Positions 37,152-47,927 of a DNA stretch of 64,000 nucleotides are shown one piece after another. This DNA is from Erythrophleum ivorense. Its lineage: Eukaryota > Streptophyta > Magnoliopsida > Fabales > Fabaceae. Made by a program: the position numbers and the translations under genes. Position 1 is the first letter of the stretch, and every line of letters starts with the position of its first letter. The stretch is taken from contig JAIUCV010000011.1 of the NCBI GenBank assembly GCA_026724425.1, positions 11,739,501 to 11,803,500 on the forward strand, in the 5' to 3' direction. The notes beneath the pieces were generated by a model, which made no database searches, was not told where the DNA came from, and was given only the letters and a program-made list of their open reading frames with translations.

Positions 37152-40100
37152 ACCTATACCGCAATGAACTTCAACGCACGAGAAAGGGTTCCTTAAAGAT
37201 GGAAGAGTATCTTGCCAAAATGAAGGACATCTCTGACAACCTTGCCTTGGCTGGTAATCCCATTCCTCTCAATGATTTAATCTCACAAATTCTTGCAGGA
37301 CTTGATGCAGATTATAATTCCATTGTATGTCAACTACTTGAGAAAGAGAATATGAGTTGGGTTGAGCTTCAAGCGTTATTACTAACCTACGAAACCAGAC
37401 TCGAGCAGCTAAATGACTTCAACAATCTTAGTCTCGGGCAACCCACTGTGAACCTGACAACTATACCCAAAGCAAGACAAGATCAAAATCGTAGCAGTTT
37501 TAGAGGTGGTTTTACTCGAACAAAAGGTACTGGAAGAGGCAGAGCGAGATTCACACGAGGCACTAATCGTATCACATGTCAAGTATGTGGTAAGGTTGGA
37601 CATTCTGCTGTCACATGCTACTATCGCTTTGACCAGGGCTATAACTCAAAGTCATCAGATTCTCAACAACAAGTTCCCTCGCAGCACTCAGCATTCACAG
37701 CTACTCCAAATGTTGTTAATGACCCCAGTTGGTATATGGATAGTGGGGCTAGCTCTCATGTAACCAATGAAATTTCCCAAATGGATAACACTCTGCAATA
37801 CTCAGGTAAAGTTGGTATAATTGTTGGTAATGGAAATATGATTCCTATTGAGCATACTTGTGATGGAAAGATAATTACCGAAAATGGTAGAAAACTAATT
37901 CTCACCAATGTTCTTCATGCACCTCAAATCACAAAAAAGCTTCTTAGTGTTTCAAGACTTACAAGTGATAATGATGTCTACTTAGAATTTTATCATCTCT
38001 TTTGCCTTGTGAAGGACAAGAAGACAGGAACAGTGTTGCTTCGTGGGACGCGTAAAAATGGGCTGTACAGGATCTTGATTCCCAATAAGGATGAAGTCTC
38101 ACCAATTTGTCTTGCAATTTATCAAAATAATGAACCACCAGACTGCGTAGCAATGAATCAAGTCAATAAGAGACTCTCAAATAGTGATCTTGAATCTTGG
38201 CATCGCCGTTTGGGCCATCCATCATTTAATGTTTTATCCAAAGTTCTGCGTAGTTGTAATTTTCAGATTAGCAATAATAATGGTCTTCCATTTTGTGAAG
38301 CTTGTCAATTTGGTAAAATGAAAAATTTGCCGTTTGAAAACTCCAAGTCACATGCAACAAGTCCTTTAGATTTGATTCATTCAGATGTATGGGGTCCCTC
38401 ACCCATTGCTTTAGTTAATGGATTCAAATATTATGTTCATTTTATTGATGATTTTAGTTGCTTTACCTGGATCTATCCCCTTAAGAACAAAAGTGACGTC
38501 AAAGGTGCATTTATTCAATTTAAAAATTTGGTTGAGACATTATTTGAAAGGAAAGTCAAAGTACTGCAAAGTGATGGAGGAGGAGAGTTTCAAGGACTAA
38601 TGAATACTCTTCGTGATTCTGGAATTCAGTTTCGCTTTTCTTGTCCTTACACTCCCGCACAAAATGGGAGAGCTGAACAAAAACATCGTCATATTGTTGA
38701 GTTTGGTCTCACAATGCTTGCGCAAGCAAATATGCCATTAAGGCATTGGTGGGAATCTTTTCACACTGCTACATATTTAATTAATTTACTCCCTACTCCT
38801 GTTCTTGCAGGCAAATCTCCATTTCAGATGCTCTTCAACAGAGCCCCTGATTACACAAAGCTTAAGGTTTTTGGCTCTACTTGCTATCCATGTTTAAAAC
38901 CGTACAATCAGAATAAGTTACAATTTCATACAGCCAAATGTGTATTTCTTGGCTATAGTAGCTTACATAAGGGATTTAAATGCCTTAATGCAAATGGGAG
39001 GATTTTTGTTTCTCGGCATGTGACTTTCAATGAGACAGAGTGTCCTTTTTCGACGGGTTTTCTTAATATCGCTCAACCTATGCTCTCGTCCACCAGTCCT
39101 CCATCCAACTTTCCTACTTGCTTTAAGCAGTTTGAACATGCCCCAGCTCATAATAGTGACGCCTCTGGTGTGCACTCTCCAAGTTCAACTCATAGTTCCA
39201 GTGCAAATGACATGTCACCCATAGTAAGTATACGACCAGATTGTAGTGCCACTTCCTCTTCTACAAATGACGTGTCACCCACTACTTCAGATCATGCCAA
39301 CTCAATTGCTAATAATGATGACATGCTGCATCCACTTGATTCCAGTGTGAGTCCATCTCTCCCGTCCCTCTTCGGATCTGAACCCATGCTCCATTGTCCC
39401 GCCTCAACTCCGGTACAACCTGTACCTGGTCATTCGATGATCACTCGTGCCAAAACAGGAATTTTTAAACCCAAATACCCCTTTATTGGTCTTACTTCCA
39501 CTGAGCCCAGCTGTGAATCTGAACCTACTAATGTCTCTATAGCTCTTCAATCTCCTCAGTGGCGAGATGCTATGAACTCTGAGTACACTGCTCTCATGAA
39601 GAATCATACATGGAGCTTGGTACCTCCATCTCCCAACCAAAAGGTTGTCGACTGTCGGTGGGTTTTCAAAGTTAAATACAACGCTGATGGTTCTATCCAG
39701 CGCCACAAGGCCCGTCTGGTTGCCAAGGGGTTCTAGCAGGATGCCGGTATCAATTTTGGTGCCACTTTCAGTCCTGTTGCCAAGATCACCTCCATTCGTC
39801 TTGTTCTTTCCATAGCTGTTTCTCTCAATTGGCCAATAAAGCAACTCGACATTAATAACGCCTTCTTGAACGGTGTTATCTCTGATGAGGTCTATATGTC
39901 TCAACCTGAAGGATTTGTTAACTCTGTGAATCCACACTATGTTTGCAAGCTCCACAAGGCTCTTTACGGACTTAAACAAGCACCAAGAGCGTGGTTTGAT
40001 CAATTACGGAATGTCTTACTTAACTGGGGCTTTCACAACACCAAAAGTGACACGTCTCTCTTTGTCTTGCATCAAAACGAATTTGTCATCATCGCTCTCA

Positions 40101-41143
40101 TTTACGTTGATGACATCTTGGTTACTGGGAATGATCTCAGTAGGTTACAACAGTTCACTCATAAGCTTAACTGTCTATTCTCCCTTAAGGATCTGGGTCA
40201 CCTTCACTACTTTCTTGGTTTTGAGGCTCGTCGTGACTCTACTGGTCTTCATCTTTGTCAGTCTAAATACTTAGAAGACATTCTCCGTCGCTTTAATATG
40301 CTACATGCAGCCCCATGCACCACTCCAATGGCCATTGGGAAACTTTTAGCTGCAACTGAAGGTGAACCCTTCACAGATCTGTCCAAGTTTCGCAGTGCTA
40401 TTGGTGCGTTACAGTACCTTACCAACACACGGCTAGATATCTCGCACTCCACAAATCATCTTAGCCAGTTTCTTCAAAATCCCACTGTTACCCATTGGCA
40501 AGGTGTTAAGTGTATCCTTCGCTACCTTAAAGGGACTGCTCACCATGGCCTTTTCTTTCCATCATCAAGATGTCTTGACCTTACAGCATACATCGATGCC
40601 AACTGGGCTGCCTGCCCTACAGATCGTAAATCTGTCTCTGGTTATTACGTGTACCTTGGTAGATCATTAGTCTCTTGGTCCTCAAAAAAGCAAACTGTTG
40701 TAGCCCGCTCAAGCACTAAATCTGAATATCGCGCTTTGGCCAACACTGCGGCCGAGATTGTCTGGATCCAATCTCTTCTCTCTAAACTTCAATTTTTCTT
40801 ACCTCGGAAACCCATCATCTGGTGTGATAATATGAGTGCTGGTGCTCTAGCTGAAAATCCTATGTATCACTCTCGTACAAAACATATTGAAATAGATATC
40901 CACTTCATCCGTGATCACGTCCTTGGTGGCCACTTGGAAGTTCGATATGTGCCCACTCTTGAACAGACAGCAGATTGCCTCACTAAGCCTCTAAGTTCCT
41001 CTCGCTTTGCCTATCTTCGTGACAAACTCGGTGTCCATACTGTACCCTCTCGTTTGCGGGGGCGTGTTAACGCACTACTCAGCCCAGACCCAGCCCATCA
41101 TCAAGATGATCACAACAACTCATCAATAATCCCGAGAAGATAG
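37148..41143 (+). pseudogene. Copia-2 gag C-terminal part and pol
   Basis: Continues gag in the shifted frame. Zinc knuckle CQVCGKVGHSAVTC (about 37577), protease YMDSGASSH (about 37733), integrase zinc-binding region HRRLGH...CEACQFGK, integrase catalytic residues in HSDVWGP, QSDGGGEF and NGRAEQKHRH, RT with YVDDILVTGND (about 40105), RNase H with YIDANWAACPTDRKSVSGYY and KSEYRAL. One TAG at 39734-39736 interrupts RT after VAKGF, where a sense codon (probably CAG) is expected. The usual DADW of RNase H is DANW here. Otherwise open to the TAG at 41141, inside the 3' LTR. Confidence 0.93.
41055..41064 (+). other. Copia-2 polypurine tract
   Basis: TGCGGGGGCG directly before the 3' LTR; position and G-richness fit a plus-strand primer. 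Confidence 0.7.
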
Positions 41144-41345
41144 CATAGATAACATCTCACGTATAGTTAATATACTTCAGATATATTAGTTCAGATATGG
41201 GATATGTTAGTTCAGATATTCATTATCTCTCTTTGTCATGTATTGTTGTTATATATTTATGCACATGTAACTCTGCTTTCAGTTTAAGAAAAACAAAATC
41301 GTTCATCCCTTTCTCTCTGCCTTCGTATCTACTTGAACTGTTTCT
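41065..41345 (+). repeat. Copia-2 3' LTR
   Basis: Starts TGTTAACGCACTACTCAG, ends CTTGAACTGTTTCT, then the GTATA target duplication. Confidence 0.95.
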
Positions 41346-41350
41346 GTATA

Positions 41351-42049
41351 TACGAGAAAAAGAACTTATTTTGCATACCGTTAAATTAAGCAAAGAATGA
41401 TATTAAAGATAGGAGAGATGACGTACATGGCACCTATCGATCTGTCTGACAATATGTAACTAAATGGAAGATGAAGAGGAAAAGTGCGGTGTCTGAGCTT
41501 GAAAATGACCATGTTATGTAAGACAACGAGTGGCGAAGGAAGTGAAAAGGACGAAGAGAAGAAAAATGGTGGCAGAGCTTGAAGGTGATCATTGTAGCGT
41601 AAAACGATGAGTGACGAAGGAAATGAAACAGATGAGATTAAGGCATGGTCTTGAGGTTTATTGGTGTATGAGAGAAAAGAATCCGATAATCAATTTCCCT
41701 AGTGCAGAAGACTTAAAACAGGGTTTCACTGAAAAAGAAACAGAGGCAAGTATGGCTGCAATGGCAGTTACTGAATAGGAGGGACATCGTCCAAGGAATC
41801 TACAAAATGTTGGATGGAGTTAGTTATACATGCCATGTCTCGATCTGCAGACTTCAAACGAAATACAGACCTTGCAGAAATGATTGAAGATGTCTCTATG
41901 GCCCATATAAGGAACGACTATGGAGGAATGCTGAGCAAGACAGGACTTATTTGATTTGAGATTATGAAATTAGTTAGATGAACAAGTGTGGAGAAGTAGA
42001 TGTTAATTATGATTTCTGTCAAAGAACTAAGCATATTTTTTCCTTTTTG
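41351..42049 (+). pseudogene. Charged-repeat exon of BED copy 3
   Basis: Continues the locus cut at 36433. The exon starting near 41471 is the sister of 17725, but CGTTATG is shortened to GTTATG (one base lost) near 41510 and a TGA replaces CGA near 41609. It runs on uninterrupted through the point where Copia-1 entered copy 2 (GGAGGGACATCGTCC at 41779) and ends at LINE sequence. Confidence 0.62.
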
Positions 42050-42180
42050 GCAAGGTGGTCTTTTATCTCCATATTTATTTATTTGCCTGTGTTATGGGAC
42101 TCAAATATTTTCTTATTGATTTGAATGGTCTATTGTTTTATTGGTAAAATTGTCATAATATTTTCATTTAAAAGATGGCA
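42050..42180 (+). mobile_element. LINE fragment in BED copy 3, internally deleted
   Basis: Begins with the same GGCAAGGTGGTCTTTTATCT junction as copy 2, then jumps near 42083 to the sequence equivalent to about 26256. About 720 bp of the LINE piece are missing. Confidence 0.6.
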
Positions 42181-43861
42181 GGCAAAAATGTCATGATTTC
42201 GAGCGAAAGATGTAATGTCTTTGCTTTCTTTATGTATTTCTATTCTGTTTCATTTACGCATTCCGAATACATTTTCGTAACAAAATCTTTTTTTGTTTCA
42301 GTTTTCATCACTATGGGGCCTTTGTAATTTTTTTAGATAAAAATGTTTCCTTTTTCAATTAGATTTTTTTAATGCCCTTTCTTTAGGGTACTTTGTGGCC
42401 CCCATTTCATAGACAAAGCTTAAATTATACTCTTAGTAATAGGTGAGTGCAAGAAAAGAGATTAAATTTTTAATATCATGTTCACTTTAATCTCAAGAGT
42501 TGAAGTGTTTGATTGGGGTTATGTGAAGCATAAATAATTTTATTAATAAATAAAAATATTTTTTTAAATAAATTAGTATGTTTTGCTTTCTTAGACTCTC
42601 AAATTGCTTAAATGCCTACGACGGTTCCACCTTACCCTCAAGGACTGCTCTAGTGATTGCTGCCAAGATGCACTCTTTTCAAATGCATTTTTTAAAAATT
42701 ATGTTTAGATTATTAATTATTATGTTATAACTACTTCACTTCCATGATTTTGGAGAGACAAAATTTTAGGAATTTTTTTTAATTTTTTTATTTATCTCAT
42801 TTTTATTTATCCATAGATAAAATAAACTAACATTAAATTGAGAATGTCACACCTCATAATTTGTCAAAAATTAAGCATAATGTAGGTGGTATGAAAAAAT
42901 AGAAAATAAATTAATTCTTAAAAATGATTTCAAAAACCAATTAATTGGAATTGTCACAAAAAATTTGATTATTTTAAAAATAAAATTTTAGAAAAAAAAA
43001 CTTCTCTTTTAAAATGAAAAAATAATATGCAAAATAGAGATAAGTACCACTATACTTATTTTGAAAAATGGTTACTCTGTGCCGACTATACAGAACTAAT
43101 ATGATCTTAATTTTACTTTAATTATCTTAATCAATCAGATATAAAAATAGTGGAAAAGGAACAAAGTAAAAGAAACTAATTCAATAAAAATAAATGAAAA
43201 AAAATATTAAGAGAATGACTTAATTTAAAATGAGAGTTAAAACATACGTGTCATGTAGAAGGATAAAAAATTCACATAGTCTAAATGAATGGAAAATCAT
43301 TACAATTGGTTGGTGTTTTTCTTTATTTTTGTAAAAAAATAAAAATAAACTTAATTGAATAAATAAAATGAATTTGAAGTTGGATAAAATGTTTTTAATT
43401 CATCAAATTTAATTCTCATTTTTTTCTCTCTTTATTTTTTTTCTTTGTGAAAATAAGAATTTTTTTTAATTTTGATTTTTGAAAGTACACAACTTTACTG
43501 AAAAAAAAAAAGAAATGACTTTTATTTTTGGATTTTTGAAGAAAGTTAACAAAATTAATTTAACATGAGCTGTTCAAATCCAAAATTTGTTGATGTAATT
43601 ATGAGACATAACAAGCATCAGATAAACTTGAGAAGATACAAGATTTTACACACTTTTACCGATTGACATTTTATAAGCCTGAAAAAGCACTAGAGATCCT
43701 AGACAACAACTCTAAAAATAAAAATAATAATGAAATTAAGCCAAAAGAGAGTAATACTAAAACAAGCATACATATAAAGTGTAAGTGTATGCTTATATTT
43801 AAAAGTATCATTTATTCAAGTACAAACGATGATCAAAAAATAAACTAAAAATTTCCGTCTC
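42181..43861. repeat. Modules E and C (copy II)
   Basis: 42181-42838 matches 26350-27000 (module E). 42838-43861 matches 31600-32617 and 48945-49805 (module C). The direct E-to-C join near 42836 differs from the other block, where M and F lie between, and so marks a deletion or recombination junction. No gene. Confidence 0.6.
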
Positions 43862-45286
43862 TTTTCCCATTTGTTTCCAAGGTTCCTTTTAATCGTCTGC
43901 GCAAATCCATCTTCCACTCATCCACCAAGGAATAGAAAATAAGGAGGGGTGAAATCCATCAAATCTTTGTAACACCTCCAGAAAATAGAAGTCCACAGTG
44001 AGTGCACTGGACCCTTTTAATTGTTTTCCCCATATCTTACTATTCATATAATAATAATTATTTGTTTGGTTATTTTCAATAGGGGCGACGGTGACAAAAG
44101 GTAAAGGTCAAAGTGCTGGTTGCCTTTATGAAAAAATTTTCGAAAATAAGAGGACGCTTATATTTTTCTCTTTCTTTCTTTTTTTTAATACGCGTTGTTT
44201 TTGTTTTGGCCACTTGAACGTGTTATTTGACGTCATAAAATTTCAATTCACGATCCAATAACAAAATTTTAGAAAAGAAATTACAACCAGAAATTTGAAA
44301 TTAAAATATTTAGATTAAAGATTTTAACTTATAAAATTATTTTAAAATTTTAAGAATAAAAAATTTTTGGTAAGCAAAAAAATTACAACCTCAATTCACG
44401 CTTCATTTGATTGGTTACAACATAAATAATCTTGGAATAACATCTTAAAATAATCTATACAAACATTTTAAATTGTACTATGTTTGGAGCCTTGATCCCC
44501 TGCCCCCAAATAGCAGGGTATACAAATAAAATATTATATTATACTTTGATTCAATATTAAAATTTTTTACTAAAATATCTTCAATTAATTTTACTCTATA
44601 TATACATATATGTTAAATTTTTGAAAATAAAATTAAATCTTTTTTATTTATATTTGTACCTATTTAGATATAATATGTATTTATATATATAGATAAATAG
44701 AAGGTATTTTAATTAAAAAAATTTAAAATTGGACTAAACTATATGTTTTAAAAATAGAACAAATATTTGTATAATTTCAATAAAACTCAAAGGTAGTCTG
44801 TATAATTTATTATTTTTTAAATTATGAACAAAATAAACTAAAATTGCTCTTCATTTTTCCCAAAAATCATTTCTTTCATTTTCACTCCTTTCAAAGTAAG
44901 TACAAATCACAAAATTCTGAAGCAAACAATATTAAATCATGAAATTAGTTAAAAATATATAGTTGAGGATTTAGATATCTTGTGTAGGCCATTTTACGTT
45001 GATTTATAAATTGAAGATGATCAGATCAACAGGAAGGAAACTAATTCTCCAAAACAAAATATAAAAAATATACAATTTTATTGCAGCCAATGTTGGGCAT
45101 ATATTCACCTATTATAAAACGTACTATTTCCACCAAGAAGTACAATGTTTGTTCATACAATCATCCAACTCCAAACAAACACTTTTGTCACAACCTGACT
45201 CCTAAATTCTAGTAAAGGAAACAATAACATACTCAAACAATACCCTTTTCATTTCTATAACAATTACAATGAGCTAATCAAACATG
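43862..45286. repeat. Modules MB and D ahead of M5
   Basis: Matches 13085-14480. Contains an antisense truncated BED finger at about 44041-43975 and the D marker CCTGCCCCCAAATAGCAGGG near 44500. The final 200 bases are the 3' flank of M5. No gene. Confidence 0.6.
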
Positions 45287-45666
45287 TCACCCCTCTACAA
45301 TGGTGGGCTCTGTGACTGTTGGTAAGGATGGGCCTTCTGGGTTGTGATTCCCAGTCCATCTCTCGATTTGAAGGATCATTTCTTTGAGCTCTGAATAGCA
45401 GCAATATCCAAACAAGACAAAAATACAGGGTCATAAGATCAAACCAAACCATATAATGGTTCCTGAAATTAAGTTCAGAGCTAAATGAGAAGCAGCACTT
45501 TCGAGCAGAAGCATGAGGATGAGTGGAAATAAGTTTTTGGTATGCATTTGAGACATTGTCCCCAACACCATTGTCAAGGAAGAAAGAAATTTGATGGGAA
45601 CAATGGGCATCATAACAGAGTAGTTTGGTGCAAAGAAGAAACAAGATATCAACTTGCAATAGTCAC
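45287..45666 (-). pseudogene. Membrane-protein gene M5 (divergent, 5' part missing)
   Basis: The most divergent M copy. Reads FAPNYSVMMPIVPIKFLSSL, LGTMSQMHTKNLFPLILMLL and HLALNLISGTIIWFGLILWP, and ends PSLPTVTEPTIVEG with a TGA at 45287. This last part has no stop and agrees with the longer C-terminus of M3. The region equal to exon 1 and the start of exon 2 is absent; its place is taken by the last exon of a dynein light chain gene, which ends 1 base upstream of this segment. It may be a 3' remnant of an older paralogue. Confidence 0.55.
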
Positions 45667-46180
45667 TTAGGCCGCAAAATATATGCCCAAGCAATCAAAC
45701 ATTGAAGACAAAATTGCCAAGCTGCCAATGCAGAAACAGATGAAGCAGTCATAACAGTATGTCACAAACGAGCCAAAATCAGTCCCCACTATGCATTGCC
45801 ATCCAGCCCCATAACTCCTGTCAAATTCATGCCCCAAGAATAAAATTCAAGAATTATTATTTTGTGTGAAAAAATTATTCAATAAAGCAAAGAAAAGCTA
45901 AGAAACTGAATTTGTTGATCTTATTTTACAGTGTGTAATTTACCTTTTTTATGAATCGGGCAATCTCAGTGGCTTCAGTGACATCGAAGAAATCAAGTGC
46001 TTTGGATGGTAAATGGAGTGCATCCCGCTGCGTTGTTTGAAGCATGTCAGTCTCACTAATCACTGCCTTGCCCTCAAGCGACCTAAAAGGATAAAGTGTT
46101 TGGGAAAAGGAAGAAAAAGGAAGCCAAAGAAAAGAGTAAAGAGCTTTCTGATCATATGTTGTGGATTTTAGGTAAGGCAT
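45667..46180 (-). pseudogene. Dynein light chain (LC8 type), two exons
   Basis: LC8-type dynein light chains are small dimeric hub proteins; in plants, which lack dynein motors, they serve other complexes. Exon 1 (ending at 45944, donor GTAAAT) reads LEGKAVISETDMLQTTQ, ALDFFDVTEATEIARFIKK. Exon 2 (45828-45667) reads EFDRSYGAGWQCIVGTDFGS, FVTYCYDCFICFCIGSLAIL. This is the family's conserved core, including the WQCIVG..FGS strand. The frame is open to 46180, but an AG at 46083 suggests the exon may begin at SLEGK. Two faults: the base pair before exon 2 is AT instead of AG, and the C-terminal LLFKGG of the family is replaced by an unrelated tail. Probably a recent pseudogene. Confidence 0.72.
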
Positions 46181-46189
46181 TGGTGGTGG

Positions 46190-46914
46190 AGATTTTTTAA
46201 TGCCCTTTCTTTAGGGTACTTCTTGGTCCCCATTCCACAGAAAAAGCTTGATTTATACTCTTAGTAATAGGTGAGTATAGGAAAAAAAAATTGAATTTTT
46301 AATATCACGTTCACTTTAATCTCAAGAGTTGAAGCGTTAGATTGGGGTCATGTGAAGTAAAAATAATTTTATTAATAAATAAAATATGTTTTTTTTAATA
46401 AATTAGTATGTTTTGCTTGCTTAGACTCTCAAATCGCTTAAATGCCTACGACGGTTCCACCTTACCCTTAAGGACTGCTCGAGTGATTGCTGCCAAGATG
46501 CACTCTTTCCAAATGCATTTTTTTTAAAAAATTATGTTTAGATTATTAATTATTATGTTATAACTACTTCACTTTCTTCATGATTTTGGAGAGACAAAAT
46601 TTTATGAAACGTTTTTTTTTTAGAATTTTATTCATCTCATTTTTATTTATTCATAAATAAAATAAACTAACATTTCTCTCCTATTTGATTTCTCCCCAAA
46701 ATCATTTCTGTCATGTTCGCACCTTTCAAACAAAGTACAAGACACTAGTTACATTTGGTATCAATAAAGGATTTTGACGAAGATAAAAATAAGAATAAAA
46801 TAAAATTTTATAGTTTAATATGATGTTTCATATGATATAAAAAAAATATATCTATTTTTTATATTTAGTTAAATAAAAATAATACATAAATATAACATGA
46901 AATATATATTAAGT
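46190..46914. repeat. Module E between the dynein light chain gene and M6
   Basis: Third full copy of module E (AATGCCCTTTCTTTAGGGTA at 46199). It starts within 10 bases of the dynein light chain open frame, so the gene's upstream region was replaced by this block. No gene. Confidence 0.6.
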
Positions 46915-47206
46915 TTCTCCGTAGTCCATTCCGTTATGGGCGTACCAAAAACTAATTATAAAACGTACTATATCCATCACCAAGTACCAATAACTGTTTA
47001 TGCAATCATAAAATTACATACGAACACTTCTGTTACAACCTGACTCTCAAATTCTAATAAAGGAAACAATAACATACTCAAACAATACCCCTTTCATTTC
47101 TATAACAACTACATTGAGCTTGTAAAACATGTCACTCTCTCGCAACGTTGGGCTCTGTAACTTTTGGCAAGGATGGGCCATCTGGGTTGTGATTCAGAAC
47201 CCATCC

Positions 47207-47927
47207 CTAGATTTGAAGGATCATTGCTTTGAGCTTTAGATAACAGTAAGTCCCAAACAACACACAAATGCAGAGCCATAAGATCAAAGCAATCCACACA
47301 ATGGTCCCTGAAATTATGCTTAAAGCTAAAAGCGAAGCAGCACTTTCGAGCAGAAGCATGAGAATGAGTGGAAATGAGTTTCTGGTATGCATTTGAGACA
47401 ACGTCCCCAACACCAATGTTAAAATAGAAAGAAATTTGATGTGTGCAACGGCCCTCATAACAGAGCAGTTTGCTGCGAAGAAAGCCTTTCCATTATTTGT
47501 GATCTTCAAGGAGAAGATTATGCCAAACAACTAAGTGAACGAGTAGTAACATATCTCTAGTGTTTCTTTGAAGAGAACGACCTCTGTCATCCTAAGTCAC
47601 ATCAATGATTAACAGAAGAATACTGCGTTAATGGAATAAAGGAGGCTCTGTGCAGCTATAAAGAGAAAAACAGAAGTAGAAAACAAATGAAAAACAGAAG
47701 ACTTACATTATGGAAGCGAAGAGGGCCATTCCAGCATCTGTGATGTATACTGTGATGATGGAAAACAACGAACGAACCCATCATAAAAATTCTGTGCTCT
47801 TTCTTTGAGCATCCTTACCTTCTGCTGCCTAATTTGCATCAAAGATGAAAACAAAATGATACGTTAATAGTGGCTTTGTGCTGCGAGAAAGAGGAAAAAC
47901 AGAGCAAGATAATATATGGAAAACAGG
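47207..47927 (-). pseudogene. Membrane-protein gene M6
   Basis: Exon 2 has a TAG where M4 and M7 have the Trp of FTWLFGIIF, then is open: KAFFAANCSVMRAVAHIKFL, LGTLSQMHTRNSFPLILMLL, SGTIVWIALILWLCICVLFG, stopping after AMILQI like M7. Exon 1 (to about 47708) has the GTAAGT donor but neither an ATG nor an open frame. Exon 1 and upstream match M4 very closely, while exon 2 matches M7, so this copy looks like a recombinant of two lineages. Confidence 0.58.

Larger units (their letters stand above)
36434..41345 (+). mobile_element. Young Copia retrotransposon (Copia-2), 4.9 kb, inserted in BED copy 3
   Basis: Complete Ty1/Copia element with 281-bp LTRs differing at only four positions (1.4%). 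Perfect GTATA target duplication (36429-36433, 41346-41350). The empty site, CAAGTAGTATATACGAG, is present in BED copies 1, 2 and 4. The LTR ends are TG...CT rather than TG...CA in both copies; TGCT is a known non-canonical type found mainly in Copia. Size, short leader and the gag sequence resemble the Ale/Retrofit group. The coding region carries one frameshift and one stop, so it is recent yet not autonomous. Confidence 0.96.

Noticed and set aside
39404..40003. A 199-codon open frame antisense to Copia-2 pol
   Set aside because: It is the shadow of the conserved RT frame on the opposite strand.
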